Under the pieces are notes generated by a model that saw only the letters and a program-made list of their open reading frames with translations, did no database searches and had not been told where the DNA came from. Below are positions 51,340 through 63,283 of a stretch of DNA of 64,000 nucleotides, one piece after another (within the stretch, counting starts at the first letter, position 1; each line of letters starts with the position of its first letter). The stretch lies in contig JAEWQP010000034.1 in NCBI GenBank assembly GCA_023399155.1, positions 1 through 64,000 on the forward strand, given 5' to 3'. A program made the position numbers and the translations under genes. Origin of the DNA: Verrucomicrobiota bacterium (GTDB lineage: Bacteria > Verrucomicrobiota > Verrucomicrobiia > Opitutales > Opitutaceae).

Positions 51340-52857
51340 TCAGGTCAGGTAGAGCAACTTCGTGGCGAACTCGGGATCGCTCGTCAGTTGCACGCCAAGT
51401 TTCCGCAGCCCCGCGGCATCGCCCGGCGTCGGGATGTGCGTGAGGTGCACGTCGCAGCCGGTCAGTTCCTTGAGCTTCTCAATCGCAGTCGCGGCCGCGG
51501 GGTTCATCGTGGCGCTGATGCTGAGGGCGATGAGCGTCTCCTCGAGGTCGAGGCTCATCACGTTGCGCTTGAGCACGTCCTTTTTGAAGTGGGCTAGGGA
51601 CGTCGTGATGATGGGCGGCAGCAGGTGCATGCGGTCGGGGATGTCGGCGAGCAGCTTGACCGCATTGAGCACCAGGCTCGCGGCCGCGTGCATGTGCGGG
51701 GAGTTCTTGCCGGTCACGATCCGCCCGTCCTTCAGCTCGATGGCGGCCGCGCAACAGATCCCGTCGCGGCCCTTGCCCGCCTGCTGGCCGAGCTGCGCCG
51801 CCTCGTGGGCGTGAGCGACCACCTTGCGGTCCTTCGTCGCGAGGCCGTGCGTCTCGAGGAGCAGTTCCACGCGCTGGACCGTCTCCTTGTCGACCAGGCC
51901 CATGGCGTACTCGCAGGCGTAACTGTAGTAGCGGCGTATGATCTCCTGACGGCTCGCCTCGCGGCAGGCCTCGTCGTCGACGATGCCGAACCCCGCGCGA
52001 TTCACGCCCATGTCGGTGGGCGACTTGTAGAAGGAGGGTTCCCCCGTGATGCGTTCGATGATCCGCCGCACAAGCGGGAACGCCTCGAGGTCGCGGTTGT
52101 AGTTGACCGCCTGCTTGCCGTAGGCCTCGAGGTGGAAGTGGTCGATGAGGTTGACGTCCTTGAGCTCGGCGGTGGCGGCCTCGTAGGCGACGTTCACCTC
52201 GTGTTTCAAGGGCAGGTTCCAGATCGGGAACGTCTCGAATTTGGCGTAGTGCGCCTTCATCCCGCGCCTGTGCTCGTGGTAGAGCTGGCTCAGGCAGGTC
52301 GCCAGTTTTCCACTACCCGGGCCGGGACCGGTCATGACCACGATCGGGCGCTCCGTCTCGATGTAGGGATTGGCGCCGTAGCCGGTCTCGCTCACGATCG
52401 TGTCGACGTCCGCGGGGTATCCGCGGGTGGGCCGGTGGGTGTAGACGCGGATGCCGCGGCGCTCGAGGCGGTTCTTGAAGGCCACGGCGGCGGGCTGTTC
52501 GTCGAAGCGCGTGATCACGACCGCGGCGACCGACACGTCCCATTCGCGCAGGTCGTCGATCGTCTTGAGCGTGTCCGTGTCGTAGGTGATCCCGAAATCC
52601 GCGCGCATCTTCTTCTTTTCGATGTCGCCGGCGTAGATGCAGATCACCACCTCCGCCTGGGTGCGCAGCTTCTGCAGCAGGCGCATCTTCACGTTCGGGC
52701 TGAATCCCGGGAGTACGCGCGAGGCGTGGTAATCGAAGAGCAGCTTCCCGCCGAACTCGAGGTAGAGCTTGCTGTTGAAACCCTCGACGCGCTCGAGGAT
52801 GGCGGCGCTCTGCTGTTCGAGGTAGAGTTCGTTGTCGAAACCGATCCGGGGTGCCAT
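51340..52857 (-). CDS. DUF1846 family protein
   Basis: The 505-residue protein is conserved in the family, beginning MAPRIGFDNELYLEQQSAAI. It has VVMTGPGPGSGKLATCLSQL, a P-loop-like GPGSGK stretch, and NRAGFGIVDDEACREAS. DUF1846 proteins are found in many anaerobes and have a P-loop-like fold, but no reaction is established. I chose the ATG at 52855-52857; the 26 codons upstream overlap the tRNA-Val side. The gene is convergent with the esterase (23 bp). Confidence 0.92.
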   Translation of the reverse strand: MAPRIGFDNELYLEQQSAAILERVEGFNSKLYLEFGGKLLFDYHASRVLPGFSPNVKMRLLQKLRTQAEVVICIYAGDIEKKKMRADFGITYDTDTLKTIDDLREWDVSVAAVVITRFDEQPAAVAFKNRLERRGIRVYTHRPTRGYPADVDTIVSETGYGANPYIETERPIVVMTGPGPGSGKLATCLSQLYHEHRRGMKAHYAKFETFPIWNLPLKHEVNVAYEAATAELKDVNLIDHFHLEAYGKQAVNYNRDLEAFPLVRRIIERITGEPSFYKSPTDMGVNRAGFGIVDDEACREASRQEIIRRYYSYACEYAMGLVDKETVQRVELLLETHGLATKDRKVVAHAHEAAQLGQQAGKGRDGICCAAAIELKDGRIVTGKNSPHMHAAASLVLNAVKLLADIPDRMHLLPPIITTSLAHFKKDVLKRNVMSLDLEETLIALSISATMNPAAATAIEKLKELTGCDVHLTHIPTPGDAAGLRKLGVQLTSDPEFATKLLYLT

Positions 52858-52934
52858 GCGTGCGGCCATTCCCGCACGGACCGCCCCGTCTCCACAACTC
52901 CCGAGTGCCACCACCGCGGAACTCGATTCCAAAA

Positions 52935-53011
52935 TGGTGGGCGATACTGGACTCGAACCAGTGACCCCCTGCGTGTGATGCAGGTGCTCTAACCAACTGA
53001 GCTAATCGCCC
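52935..53011 (-). tRNA. tRNA-Val (anticodon CAC)
   Basis: The minus strand gives acceptor GGGCGAT / ATCGCCC with encoded CCA, D-arm AGCTCAGTTGGTTAGAGC, anticodon stem CCTGC/GCAGG with loop ATCACAC (CAC at 34-36) and T-loop GGTTCGAGTCC. Length is 77 nt. Confidence 0.97.
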
Positions 53012-53180
53012 GAAAACCGGGAAGGGCGAAGGTTGGAAAACCGGATGCGGCAAAGCAACACCGATTTTGAGCCGCCCGGCAGTCCGCGCGGGGACGCGTG
53101 CCGACCGGGAACGGCGAGCGCCGGCGGGTCGTGGAAAAGGCCCTTGCGGGGGCGGGCGCGACGCGGCTCAGTCGCCGGCC

Positions 53181-53552
53181 ATGGACAAGCTGGCGGAGAT
53201 TTTTCGCATGCAGGAGGCGCTCAACGAGCGCATCGGGGTGAATCTTGGGACGATGAACGAGGCCGAACGGACGCAGTGGGTCTTGAACTACACGCGCGCC
53301 ATGCAGCAGGAGATCGCCGAACTGGTCGACTCCGTCCCGTGGAAATGGTGGGCCAAGTACCAGACGTTCGACCTGCAAAACGCCCGCGTCGAAGTCATCG
53401 ACCTTTTCCATTTCCTGATCTCCACCGCGCAGGCGCTCGGCATGAGTTCCGACGACGTCTTCGAAGCCTACGTGAAGAAGAACCAGGTGAACCACGCGCG
53501 CCAGGACGCCGGCTACATGCGGAAGGACGAGCACGACTCCCGACATATCTAG
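53181..53552 (+). CDS. Dimeric dUTPase-like all-alpha NTP pyrophosphatase
   Basis: The 123-residue protein (ATG at 53181) has the helical metal-site pattern of the dUTPase/MazG-like superfamily: QQEIAELVDSVPWKWW and ARVEVIDLFHFLIS, with the acidic E-x-x-E and E-x-x-D sites. The SVPWKWW block is typical of dimeric dUTPases. It would hydrolyse dUTP to dUMP and PPi, keeping uracil out of DNA and feeding dTMP synthesis. Frames extending upstream to 53067 are less likely since the family begins with the helix after MDKLAE. Confidence 0.9.
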   Translation: MDKLAEIFRMQEALNERIGVNLGTMNEAERTQWVLNYTRAMQQEIAELVDSVPWKWWAKYQTFDLQNARVEVIDLFHFLISTAQALGMSSDDVFEAYVKKNQVNHARQDAGYMRKDEHDSRHI

Positions 53553-53557
53553 CGCGT

Positions 53558-53764
53558 TTTCTGAATCCGGTGGTCTGGTTCAAGACGATCGACCAGCCTC
53601 TGAAAGGGAGGGCTGGGCTCCTGCCGCCACGCCCGGCGGCAAATGGAGAAGGCAGAATGGAGAATGTAGAATGTCGCCGGAGTCGGACGCTTTCTCGTTC
53701 TCTTACTCTTACTCGTTCTCTTTCTCGATCAGGGCGTGTTTTCAAGCCCGTGGTCTGGTTCAGG
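53558..53764. repeat. Composite intergenic repeat (copy 2 plus a half copy)
   Basis: The stretch 53553-53984 has no gene. At 53623-53764 it holds the same modules as the repeat at 38.66-38.84 kb in reverse order and orientation: GCCGCC...GGCGGC, AATGGAGAAGGCAGAATGG, a CTCGTTCTCTTTCTC run and CGTGTTTTCAAGC with TGGTCTGGTTCAG. A further half copy (GTTTTCTGAATCCGGTGGTC) lies at 53558-53600. The remaining part to 53984 has no visible structure apart from possible promoter sequence. Confidence 0.75.
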
Positions 53765-53984
53765 GTGCGTGAAAAGCCATCGACCGGTCGCGACGCCGCG
53801 TGACCCCGGCGTGCGCGGATCGAGACAGGGGCGGCTCCTGGCGGCCGTTCAGCCCGGCGCGTGGCCGCCCCGAGATTTTCTGTCACCCGGCCGGCGTCCC
53901 GGTGCACTTACAGGCGAAATGGAGAAACGCGCTGCGGCCGGCGCCTCCTGTGTCAGCCGGCGCGCACACCCGGATATCACACCT

Positions 53985-54593
53985 ATGAATACACCGTCAT
54001 CCCTCCTCGCGTGCTTTCGCGCGCTCCCGACCTTCGCGTTGCTGCTCGTGCTTGCGTGCCTTCCCCGGCTCCAGGCGCAGGCGGACGCCGTCCCCGCGCT
54101 TCTCGATGATTTCAGCGATCCGAAGAACACCCCTTCGGGGATCGCCCGGATCGTCGTCGACGATGCCGCGGTGGGCGGTTCGTCGCACCTCACCCACACG
54201 ACGTCCGACGGCGTGCTTGTGGTCAACGGTGGGATCAAACCGGCGCGGGGCCAGCCGGGTTGGGCGGGGCTGGTGCTGCTGCTCTCGTCGGACGGCACCG
54301 CCGTGGACCTGAGCGGTTTCCAGGGCATCCGGCTGCGGGTGCACGTGCGGCAGGGAAGCCTTTCCATTTCGGCGAACAGCACCGAGGTCGACAACTTCGA
54401 CTACCATGCGAGACTCCTGCCGCGCTCGCACACGGGCCCGCAGGAGGTGCACATTCCGTTCGCCGACATGAAGCGCATGTGGTCCGAGCCAACGCCGCTT
54501 CGACCGGAAACGATCGCCTCCATCAGCCTTGCCGCTGTCGGCATGCAGTCGGGCGACTTTGGCTTCGACCTCGATGAGATTGGGTTCTATTGA
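53985..54593 (+). CDS. Secreted CIA30-domain protein
   Basis: The 202-residue protein has a signal peptide (ALPTFALLLVLACLPRLQAQA). The mature part is a jelly-roll-like CIA30 domain: ALLDDFSDP, DGVLVVNGGIKPA, GWAGLVLLLSS, FQGIRLRVHVRQGSLSI and ending SGDFGFDLDEIGFY. CIA30 was named for a mitochondrial complex I assembly factor, but bacterial secreted versions look like carbohydrate-binding domains. No catalytic residues are evident. It precedes the acyltransferase gene by 25 bp on the same strand. Confidence 0.82.
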   Translation: MNTPSSLLACFRALPTFALLLVLACLPRLQAQADAVPALLDDFSDPKNTPSGIARIVVDDAAVGGSSHLTHTTSDGVLVVNGGIKPARGQPGWAGLVLLLSSDGTAVDLSGFQGIRLRVHVRQGSLSISANSTEVDNFDYHARLLPRSHTGPQEVHIPFADMKRMWSEPTPLRPETIASISLAAVGMQSGDFGFDLDEIGFY

Positions 54594-54618
54594 GCCCGTC
54601 CGGAGCCATCCCTGCGTC

Positions 54619-55887
54619 ATGAACCCCATCGTTTCCGTCGCGCCTGCGCCGCCGGCCGCGGCCGTAATCGAGTCCTCGCGTCTCGCCTACCTCGACGCCG
54701 TGCGGGCGTTTGCCCTGCTCCTCGGCATCGTTTTCCACGCGGGACTTTCCTTCATGCCCATCTTCATTGGTTGGGCCGTGATGGATACGTCCACCAGCAC
54801 GCTCGTCGCGATCTTTGTGCTGACGAGCCACGCGTTTCGCATGGAGCTGTTCTTCCTGGTGGCGGGCTTCTTCGCGCACATGAGCTACCATCGCTCGGGT
54901 CCGGCGGCGTTTCTCCGGTCGCGCTTCCTGCGCATCGTGGTCCCCTTTCTCGTGGGCTGGGTGATCCTCCGGCCGCTCATCGTCTCCGGCTGGATCATGG
55001 GCGGGGCGAGCCTGCGCGGCGACGTCGATATCCCGGGTGCGCTGGTAATGGGGTTTCAGTCGCTCGTCACGCTGCGGTCCGAGACGCTGACGGGAACGCA
55101 TCTGTGGTTCCTCTACTACCTCGCAATGATCACGGCGATCGTGGTGGTGCTGCGTGCGACGGTCGCGTCGACCGGCAGGTGGCACGAGACGCTGCACCGC
55201 GGCATGGATCCCGTGATCGCGCGGTTGTGTGGCTCGCGCTGGCTGCTGCCGGCCCTCGTCGCCCCGACCGCGGCGGTCGTTTGGTTCATGCGCGACTGGG
55301 GTGTGGATACGCCGGACCGATCTCTCGTGCCGCACATTCCGGTCCTGTTGCTTTACGGCGGCTGCTTTGTCACGGGCTGGCTGCTGCACCGGCATGTCGG
55401 GGCCATCGCCGCTTTCTCACGGCTGACGGCGGTTCGCTGGATCATCGCCGTTGTCAGTGCGGCCGTCGTCGTGAGCCTCGTCGGGCTGCAGGCGGACACC
55501 GGTCACCCGCGCTACCTTCTCGCGCGTGCCGGCTACATCGTCGCGTATGCGACGATGATGTGGTCATTCGTGCTTCTGACCGTCGGCGTGTTTCGCAGGT
55601 TGTGCGCGAGGCCGAGCGCCATCGTGCGCTACGTGGCGGACTCATCCTACTGGATGTATCTGATTCACCTGCCGATCGTGGTCTGGCTGCAGGTCGCGGT
55701 CGCCGAACTGCCGTTTCACTGGTCGCTGAAGATGACCGGCATCTCCGCCGTCACCATCGCGGTGGCGCTGCTGACCTATGACTTGTTTGTGCGATCCACG
55801 ATCATCGGGCGTGTATTGAACGGACGGCGACGCGAGCGCGCGATCTTTCATCGTGGTCCGCGTCGTTCCGTGGCCGGGCAGGCGTAG
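54619..55887 (+). CDS. Acyltransferase 3 family membrane protein (OpgC/MdoC-like)
   Basis: The 422-residue protein has about ten membrane helices. It starts with the family block SRLAYLDAVRAFALLLGIVFHA, with the conserved Arg and His, and later FRMELFFLVAGFFAHM and SYWMYLIHLPIVVW. Members transfer acyl groups to glycans or glucans in the envelope; OpgC adds succinyl groups to periplasmic glucans. The exact substrate is not known. It lies 25 bp after the CIA30 gene and they may be cotranscribed. Confidence 0.88.
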   Translation: MNPIVSVAPAPPAAAVIESSRLAYLDAVRAFALLLGIVFHAGLSFMPIFIGWAVMDTSTSTLVAIFVLTSHAFRMELFFLVAGFFAHMSYHRSGPAAFLRSRFLRIVVPFLVGWVILRPLIVSGWIMGGASLRGDVDIPGALVMGFQSLVTLRSETLTGTHLWFLYYLAMITAIVVVLRATVASTGRWHETLHRGMDPVIARLCGSRWLLPALVAPTAAVVWFMRDWGVDTPDRSLVPHIPVLLLYGGCFVTGWLLHRHVGAIAAFSRLTAVRWIIAVVSAAVVVSLVGLQADTGHPRYLLARAGYIVAYATMMWSFVLLTVGVFRRLCARPSAIVRYVADSSYWMYLIHLPIVVWLQVAVAELPFHWSLKMTGISAVTIAVALLTYDLFVRSTIIGRVLNGRRRERAIFHRGPRRSVAGQA

Positions 55888-55997
55888 CTTGGAGGTGTGC
55901 GCGCGGGGCGGGGGCTGTGGCCGGATGGCTCCGCCACCCCGCCGGGCGCGCGCGGAGTGCATGCGCTCGGCTGCGGCGCGGCCGTCCGTCACGGCCG

Positions 55998-56516
55998 TTA
56001 CGCTCCCGTCACGGGCGCGTTCCAGATGAGCTTCCAAAGCGCGTGGAGGAGGAACACGATCAGGGTGACGACACCGGAAAAGAGCAGGGCGGCGACGACC
56101 GCGAGCGTGTTCGCGATGCGCCGCGCCGGGCGCTCTGCGCGCACCGGATCGTAGTGGCGTTCGACGAGCCGGAGGTTGCGCTCGTTGGCACGCCAGACGA
56201 AGTCGAAGAGATCTCCCAGGATCGGGACCGCGCCGATGACGAGTTCCAGCAGCACATTGCCAACCATGCGGACGAGCACGTGCACGGGTGTACCGAGCCG
56301 AGCCGCATCATAAAGGATGATGATCGACATGCCGGCGCCGATCGCGTCGCCGAATCCCGGCACCAGGCCGAGCAACGGATCGAGGCCGATGCGGTAGCGC
56401 CCGAGCGGGATCGATCCATCGAGCAACCACGCGAGCCGGCGCAGGCGCGTCAGGCGCGGGTGCACTTCCGTGGCGCTGCGTGTCACCGAGGCGAGGGGCG
56501 GGTCGAAAGGAGGCAT
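55998..56516 (-). CDS. DUF4112 membrane protein
   Basis: The 172-residue protein has LRRLAWLLDGSIPLGRYRIGLDPLLGLVPGFGD as the family's opening (shown here only as LLDGSIPLGRYRIGLDPLLG), then a first hydrophobic segment, GNVLLELVIGAVPILGDLFD, and a last one (VVAALLFSGVVTLIVFLLHA). These are the marks of DUF4112. Its function is unknown. ATG at 56514-56516 has AGGAGG close upstream on the minus strand. It is divergent from alkB (about 150 bp). Confidence 0.87.
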   Translation of the reverse strand: MPPFDPPLASVTRSATEVHPRLTRLRRLAWLLDGSIPLGRYRIGLDPLLGLVPGFGDAIGAGMSIIILYDAARLGTPVHVLVRMVGNVLLELVIGAVPILGDLFDFVWRANERNLRLVERHYDPVRAERPARRIANTLAVVAALLFSGVVTLIVFLLHALWKLIWNAPVTGA

Positions 56517-56663
56517 GGAGCTTGCGTGCTTGGTGCACACACCCTCCCCACGGGGAGCGGGTGCGTCAAACCTCCGCCTGAGTTCCAGCAGGCGGAATCG
56601 GGGTGGGACCGGATGGGGAAGCCTGGAAACCAGGCTACCGTGTGCGCGAGGCCGATTTGCGCC

Positions 56664-57251
56664 ATGCCTGATCAACTCGATCTTTTCCGCACCTCGACCG
56701 CGGCGCTGCCGGAGGGATTTCGTTACGCGAGCGAAGTTCTCGCGGCGGACGCGGAGGATGCATTGATCACGGAGATCAGGAAGCTGCCGCTCAGGGAATT
56801 CGAGTTCCGCGGCTACACCGGCAGGCGGCGCACGGTGTCATTTGGGTGGACTTACGACTTTGCGAGCGAGCAGTTGCGTGCGGCCGAGCCGATCCCGGCG
56901 TTTCTGATCCCGCTGCGTGAAATCGCGGCGGCCTTCGCGTGGGTGTCTGTGGATACCCTGCAGCAGGTGCTCGTGAGCGAGTATGGACCGGGCGCCGGTA
57001 TAGGCTGGCACCGCGACAAGCCGGTGTTCGACCAGGTGATCGGCATCTCGCTGCTTTCGGCGTGCCGGCTCCGCCTGCGCCGTCGGCGCGGCGATGGCAC
57101 GTGGGAGCGCAGCAGCGTGCGGCTCGAGCCTCGTTCGGCCTACCTGCTCGGCGGACCGGCACGCGCGGAATGGGAACACAGCATCCCGGAGGTCGATGCT
57201 CCGCGCTATTCGATCACATTTCGTTCGCTCCGATCCGCAGCGGGAGGCTGA
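56664..57251 (+). CDS. alkB: AlkB-like 2-oxoglutarate/Fe(II) dioxygenase
   Basis: The 195-residue protein has the double-stranded beta-helix site: H and D in GIGWHRDKPVF, second H in WEHSIPEV, and the two 2-oxoglutarate arginines in PRYSITFRSLR. It also has FRGYTGRRRTVSFGW of the nucleotide-recognition lid. AlkB proteins remove methyl groups from N1-adenine and N3-cytosine in DNA or RNA. It converges on pulA (37 bp between stops). Confidence 0.93.
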   Translation: MPDQLDLFRTSTAALPEGFRYASEVLAADAEDALITEIRKLPLREFEFRGYTGRRRTVSFGWTYDFASEQLRAAEPIPAFLIPLREIAAAFAWVSVDTLQQVLVSEYGPGAGIGWHRDKPVFDQVIGISLLSACRLRLRRRRGDGTWERSSVRLEPRSAYLLGGPARAEWEHSIPEVDAPRYSITFRSLRSAAGG

Positions 57252-57288
57252 AGGCGGATCAGGCCCCGGCCTTCCGGAGTGGGCAAGG

Positions 57289-60903
<3,615 letters not shown>

Positions 60904-61174
60904 CGTGGGTGCAGGGGGGTGGACTGCTGATACGGTGCCGGGTCCGGCTGGCCGGCGGCCGCAGGGGTGCAGGTGGCGAAAAGGGCGCGTCTGGATACGG
61001 GGCGACGCGCCCTGCGTGGGCGAGAAACCTATTCGACCCGCAGCGCGGCGCCACCGCGACCGCAGTGACGGAACCTAGTTCGGTGGGAGGAAACCTAGCC
61101 GAAAGCGAGAGCCGCGCGGGCGCCCGCGAGCAGTCGGCCGCGGGACGCTCGAGGTGTCGTCCCCGTGAGCGCTT

Positions 61175-62116
61175 TCAGGCGCCGGAATGCTCCGGGCCGG
61201 CTGGTTTCGTCGCAAGGCGCAGCGTGAGTTCCTCGAGCGCCTCCGGGGTCCTGGGCCAGTCTTCCTTCAGCAGACGCGAAAGGCCGCGGTCGGCCAGGAG
61301 TTTCCCGCCCGTCTGGCAGGTCGGGCAGTAGTTGGTCTCGTTCTCGGCGTAGCGTATCCGTTGAATGGTTGCGCCGCAGACCGGGCAAGGCTTCCCGAAC
61401 CGGCCATGAGCGGCCATCTGGGGATGAAAGGCGGTGACCTTCCCGGGAAAGCCATCGCCGCACGCCTCAAGGAGCCGGTGCGTCCAGAGCGCGAGGGTTT
61501 CCCGCGTCGCGGTATGGAGGCGCGCGATCTCGGCCGGCTTGAGGTTGCGCGTGAGCTGCACGGGCGAGAGCCGCGCGGCGTGCAGGATCTCGTCGGAATA
61601 GGCGTTGCCGATGCCGCTGAAGAGACGCGGGTCGGTGAGCGCGCGCTTGAGGGTGTGGTTCTCGCGCGTCAGCGCGGCGGCGAATGCCTCGGCCGGAGAC
61701 TCGAGCACTTCGAGCCCTCCCGGGTCGTGCCGTGCGAGTTCGGGACTGCTGGCGACCGCATGGAGCGCGGCCCGCCGCTGCGTGCCGGCCTCGGTCAGCA
61801 CGAGCGTGCCGTTCTCGAAGTCGAATCCGGCCAGTGCAGCCCGGCCCTTGAGCGGCGTCCCGGGTGCGTCGTGCCAGTGCAGTCGGCCCGCGATCATGAG
61901 GTGGATCACGAGCCACGCATCGTGTTCGAAACCGAAGGCCAGGCGCTTGCCGAGGCGACGCAGCGCGGTGACACGGCGTCCGCCGAAACCCGCGAGCGGC
62001 GGCTCCACGGTGCGCAGGAGGAATGGGTTGTTCAGCCGCACGCGATCAAGCACGCGGCCCAGGATTCGCTTCTCGAGCGCGGCGAGGTAAACGGCGATGT
62101 CGGGCAACTCGGGCAT
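61175..62116 (-). CDS. Fpg/Nei-family DNA glycosylase
   Basis: The 313-residue protein starts MPELPDIAVYLAALEKRILG, where Pro2 is the catalytic residue and Glu3 the acid in this family. It has the H2TH region DPRLFSGIGNAYSDEILHAAR and a C-terminal zinc finger: CPVCGATIQRI and NYCPTCQ. Family members excise oxidised bases such as FapyG, 8-oxoG or oxidised pyrimidines and nick the strand. PDIAVY instead of PEVE places it with the Fpg/Nei-like group, so the substrate is not certain. About 58 bp of low-complexity sequence lie downstream. Confidence 0.92.
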   Translation of the reverse strand: MPELPDIAVYLAALEKRILGRVLDRVRLNNPFLLRTVEPPLAGFGGRRVTALRRLGKRLAFGFEHDAWLVIHLMIAGRLHWHDAPGTPLKGRAALAGFDFENGTLVLTEAGTQRRAALHAVASSPELARHDPGGLEVLESPAEAFAAALTRENHTLKRALTDPRLFSGIGNAYSDEILHAARLSPVQLTRNLKPAEIARLHTATRETLALWTHRLLEACGDGFPGKVTAFHPQMAAHGRFGKPCPVCGATIQRIRYAENETNYCPTCQTGGKLLADRGLSRLLKEDWPRTPEALEELTLRLATKPAGPEHSGA

Positions 62117-62459
62117 GTGAGGGGCACGCGCATTCTTCCCACGGAGTGCCGGCGGGTCAAATCCCGGGCTGTTGACTTACATGCCGTCGCCGAAACCCTG
62201 TCATCCACTCGCGCAGACGACTTCGCAGGTGGGGCGCGCTGGGTCCGGTTCGCGGCGCGACCGGTCTTGTCGGCCGCAGGCGCGGCCTCGGAACCGAGCG
62301 CGCCGAGTAGGCCGATTCGCACTCGCGGCGGGTTCGGAAAACCCGCGTTTCCTAGGAGACGCCGCGCCGATCTTCGACGCCCGCACGGGGACGTGGCGCC
62401 CGGGAGAAAGGACCAGGTGTCGTTGTCCGTGCCGAAGAGTCCACTGAGTACGAGACTGC
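62117..62459. other. Intergenic stretch next to a LysR remnant
   Basis: These 343 bases lie upstream of the glycosylase gene and downstream of the LysR fragment. I find no gene. They likely include the glycosylase promoter and decayed LysR effector-domain DNA. Confidence 0.45.
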
Positions 62460-62717
62460 CGGTGCCAAACGGGCGGCCGTCACCGCAATGTCCACCTGGG
62501 CCAGCCGTCGCGTGACGTGCGCGTGAAAAACCCGGCCGGCGTCGGTGAGCCGCATGCGCCCGTGGCCGCGATCGATCAACAGAGTCTCCATCTCGCGCTC
62601 GAGGACGCGGATCTGGCGGCTGAGTGCGGGCTGCGCCACACGCAGTTTCTCGGCCGCGGGGCTGGAGTTCAGGGCTTCGGCCACGGCCGCAAAGTCGCGG
62701 AGGTGCCGGAGTTCCAC
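62460..62717 (-). pseudogene. Truncated LysR-family regulator gene
   Basis: From GTG at 62715-62717 the minus frame reads VELRHLRDFAAVAEALNSSP, then EKLRVAQPALSRQIRVLERE and LLIDRGHGRMRLTDAG, a full LysR HTH domain. After AQVDIAVTAARLAP (about residue 84) the homology stops and the frame runs on through unrelated sequence. No effector domain is found in any frame. It is probably a remnant. Full LysR proteins have about 300 residues. Confidence 0.75.
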
Positions 62718-62803
62718 CGGGGCACACTGCACGAGCCGCCCGCCGGGGCCATGCGACGTCACGCCGCGTTCGCGGCGGAAGCAACGGCGACCGGGTCGCC
62801 GAC

Positions 62804-63205
62804 TTACCCTGACGTCGCGCGCGGTGCGCGGGAGCGACGGACGCTGCGCCGGGCCGGCGGCACGATGCCAAACCGCGGGTCGAGCCGCTGGATGTGCGCG
62901 ACGATCCGCTCCGCGTCCCGCTCGAACGATGCGACCGATTCCGGCAGATAGAGCCACTTGGGAAGGATCGGGTGGGGCGCCAGGGTCGCGAACTCGCGCA
63001 CGATCGCCGGATGCTGTTCGCGCTCGCAGGGCACGAGCACGCCCCGCCACGGTTCGGCCTTGTCGGAGAGCACGAGCACCAGCAGTCCGTTGAAATAGCA
63101 CGCCTGCGATCCAAACATCGCCCGCACCTCGCACCCGGGCAGGGCGCGGAGCGGATCGAGCAGCCAGAGGTGGCGGTTTACACGGCGGGCAGTCGGACCG
63201 GACAT
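62804..63205 (-). CDS. TfoX-N-like hypothetical protein
   Basis: The 133-residue protein has EVRAMFGSQACYFNGLLVLVL, PWRGVLVPCEREQHPAIVRE and HPILPKWLYLPE. The first block is like the MFGGxGxYxxG start of TfoX N-terminal-domain proteins; the later blocks are conserved in stand-alone members in many bacteria. Their role is unknown. It ends with an Arg-rich tail. It is on the same strand as the M48-like gene, 78 bp apart. Confidence 0.7.
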   Translation of the reverse strand: MSGPTARRVNRHLWLLDPLRALPGCEVRAMFGSQACYFNGLLVLVLSDKAEPWRGVLVPCEREQHPAIVREFATLAPHPILPKWLYLPESVASFERDAERIVAHIQRLDPRFGIVPPARRSVRRSRAPRATSG

Positions 63206-63283
63206 GGTGACGAAGTCGGGGTGGATGAACCCGGGGTGAAGAAACGACGCGTCGCGCGTTCGTCCACTCGGTTCCTCCCTGCG

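Noticed and set aside
61187..62515. 442-codon open frame on the plus strand
   Set aside because: It is antisense to the Fpg/Nei gene with intact catalytic N-terminus and zinc finger.
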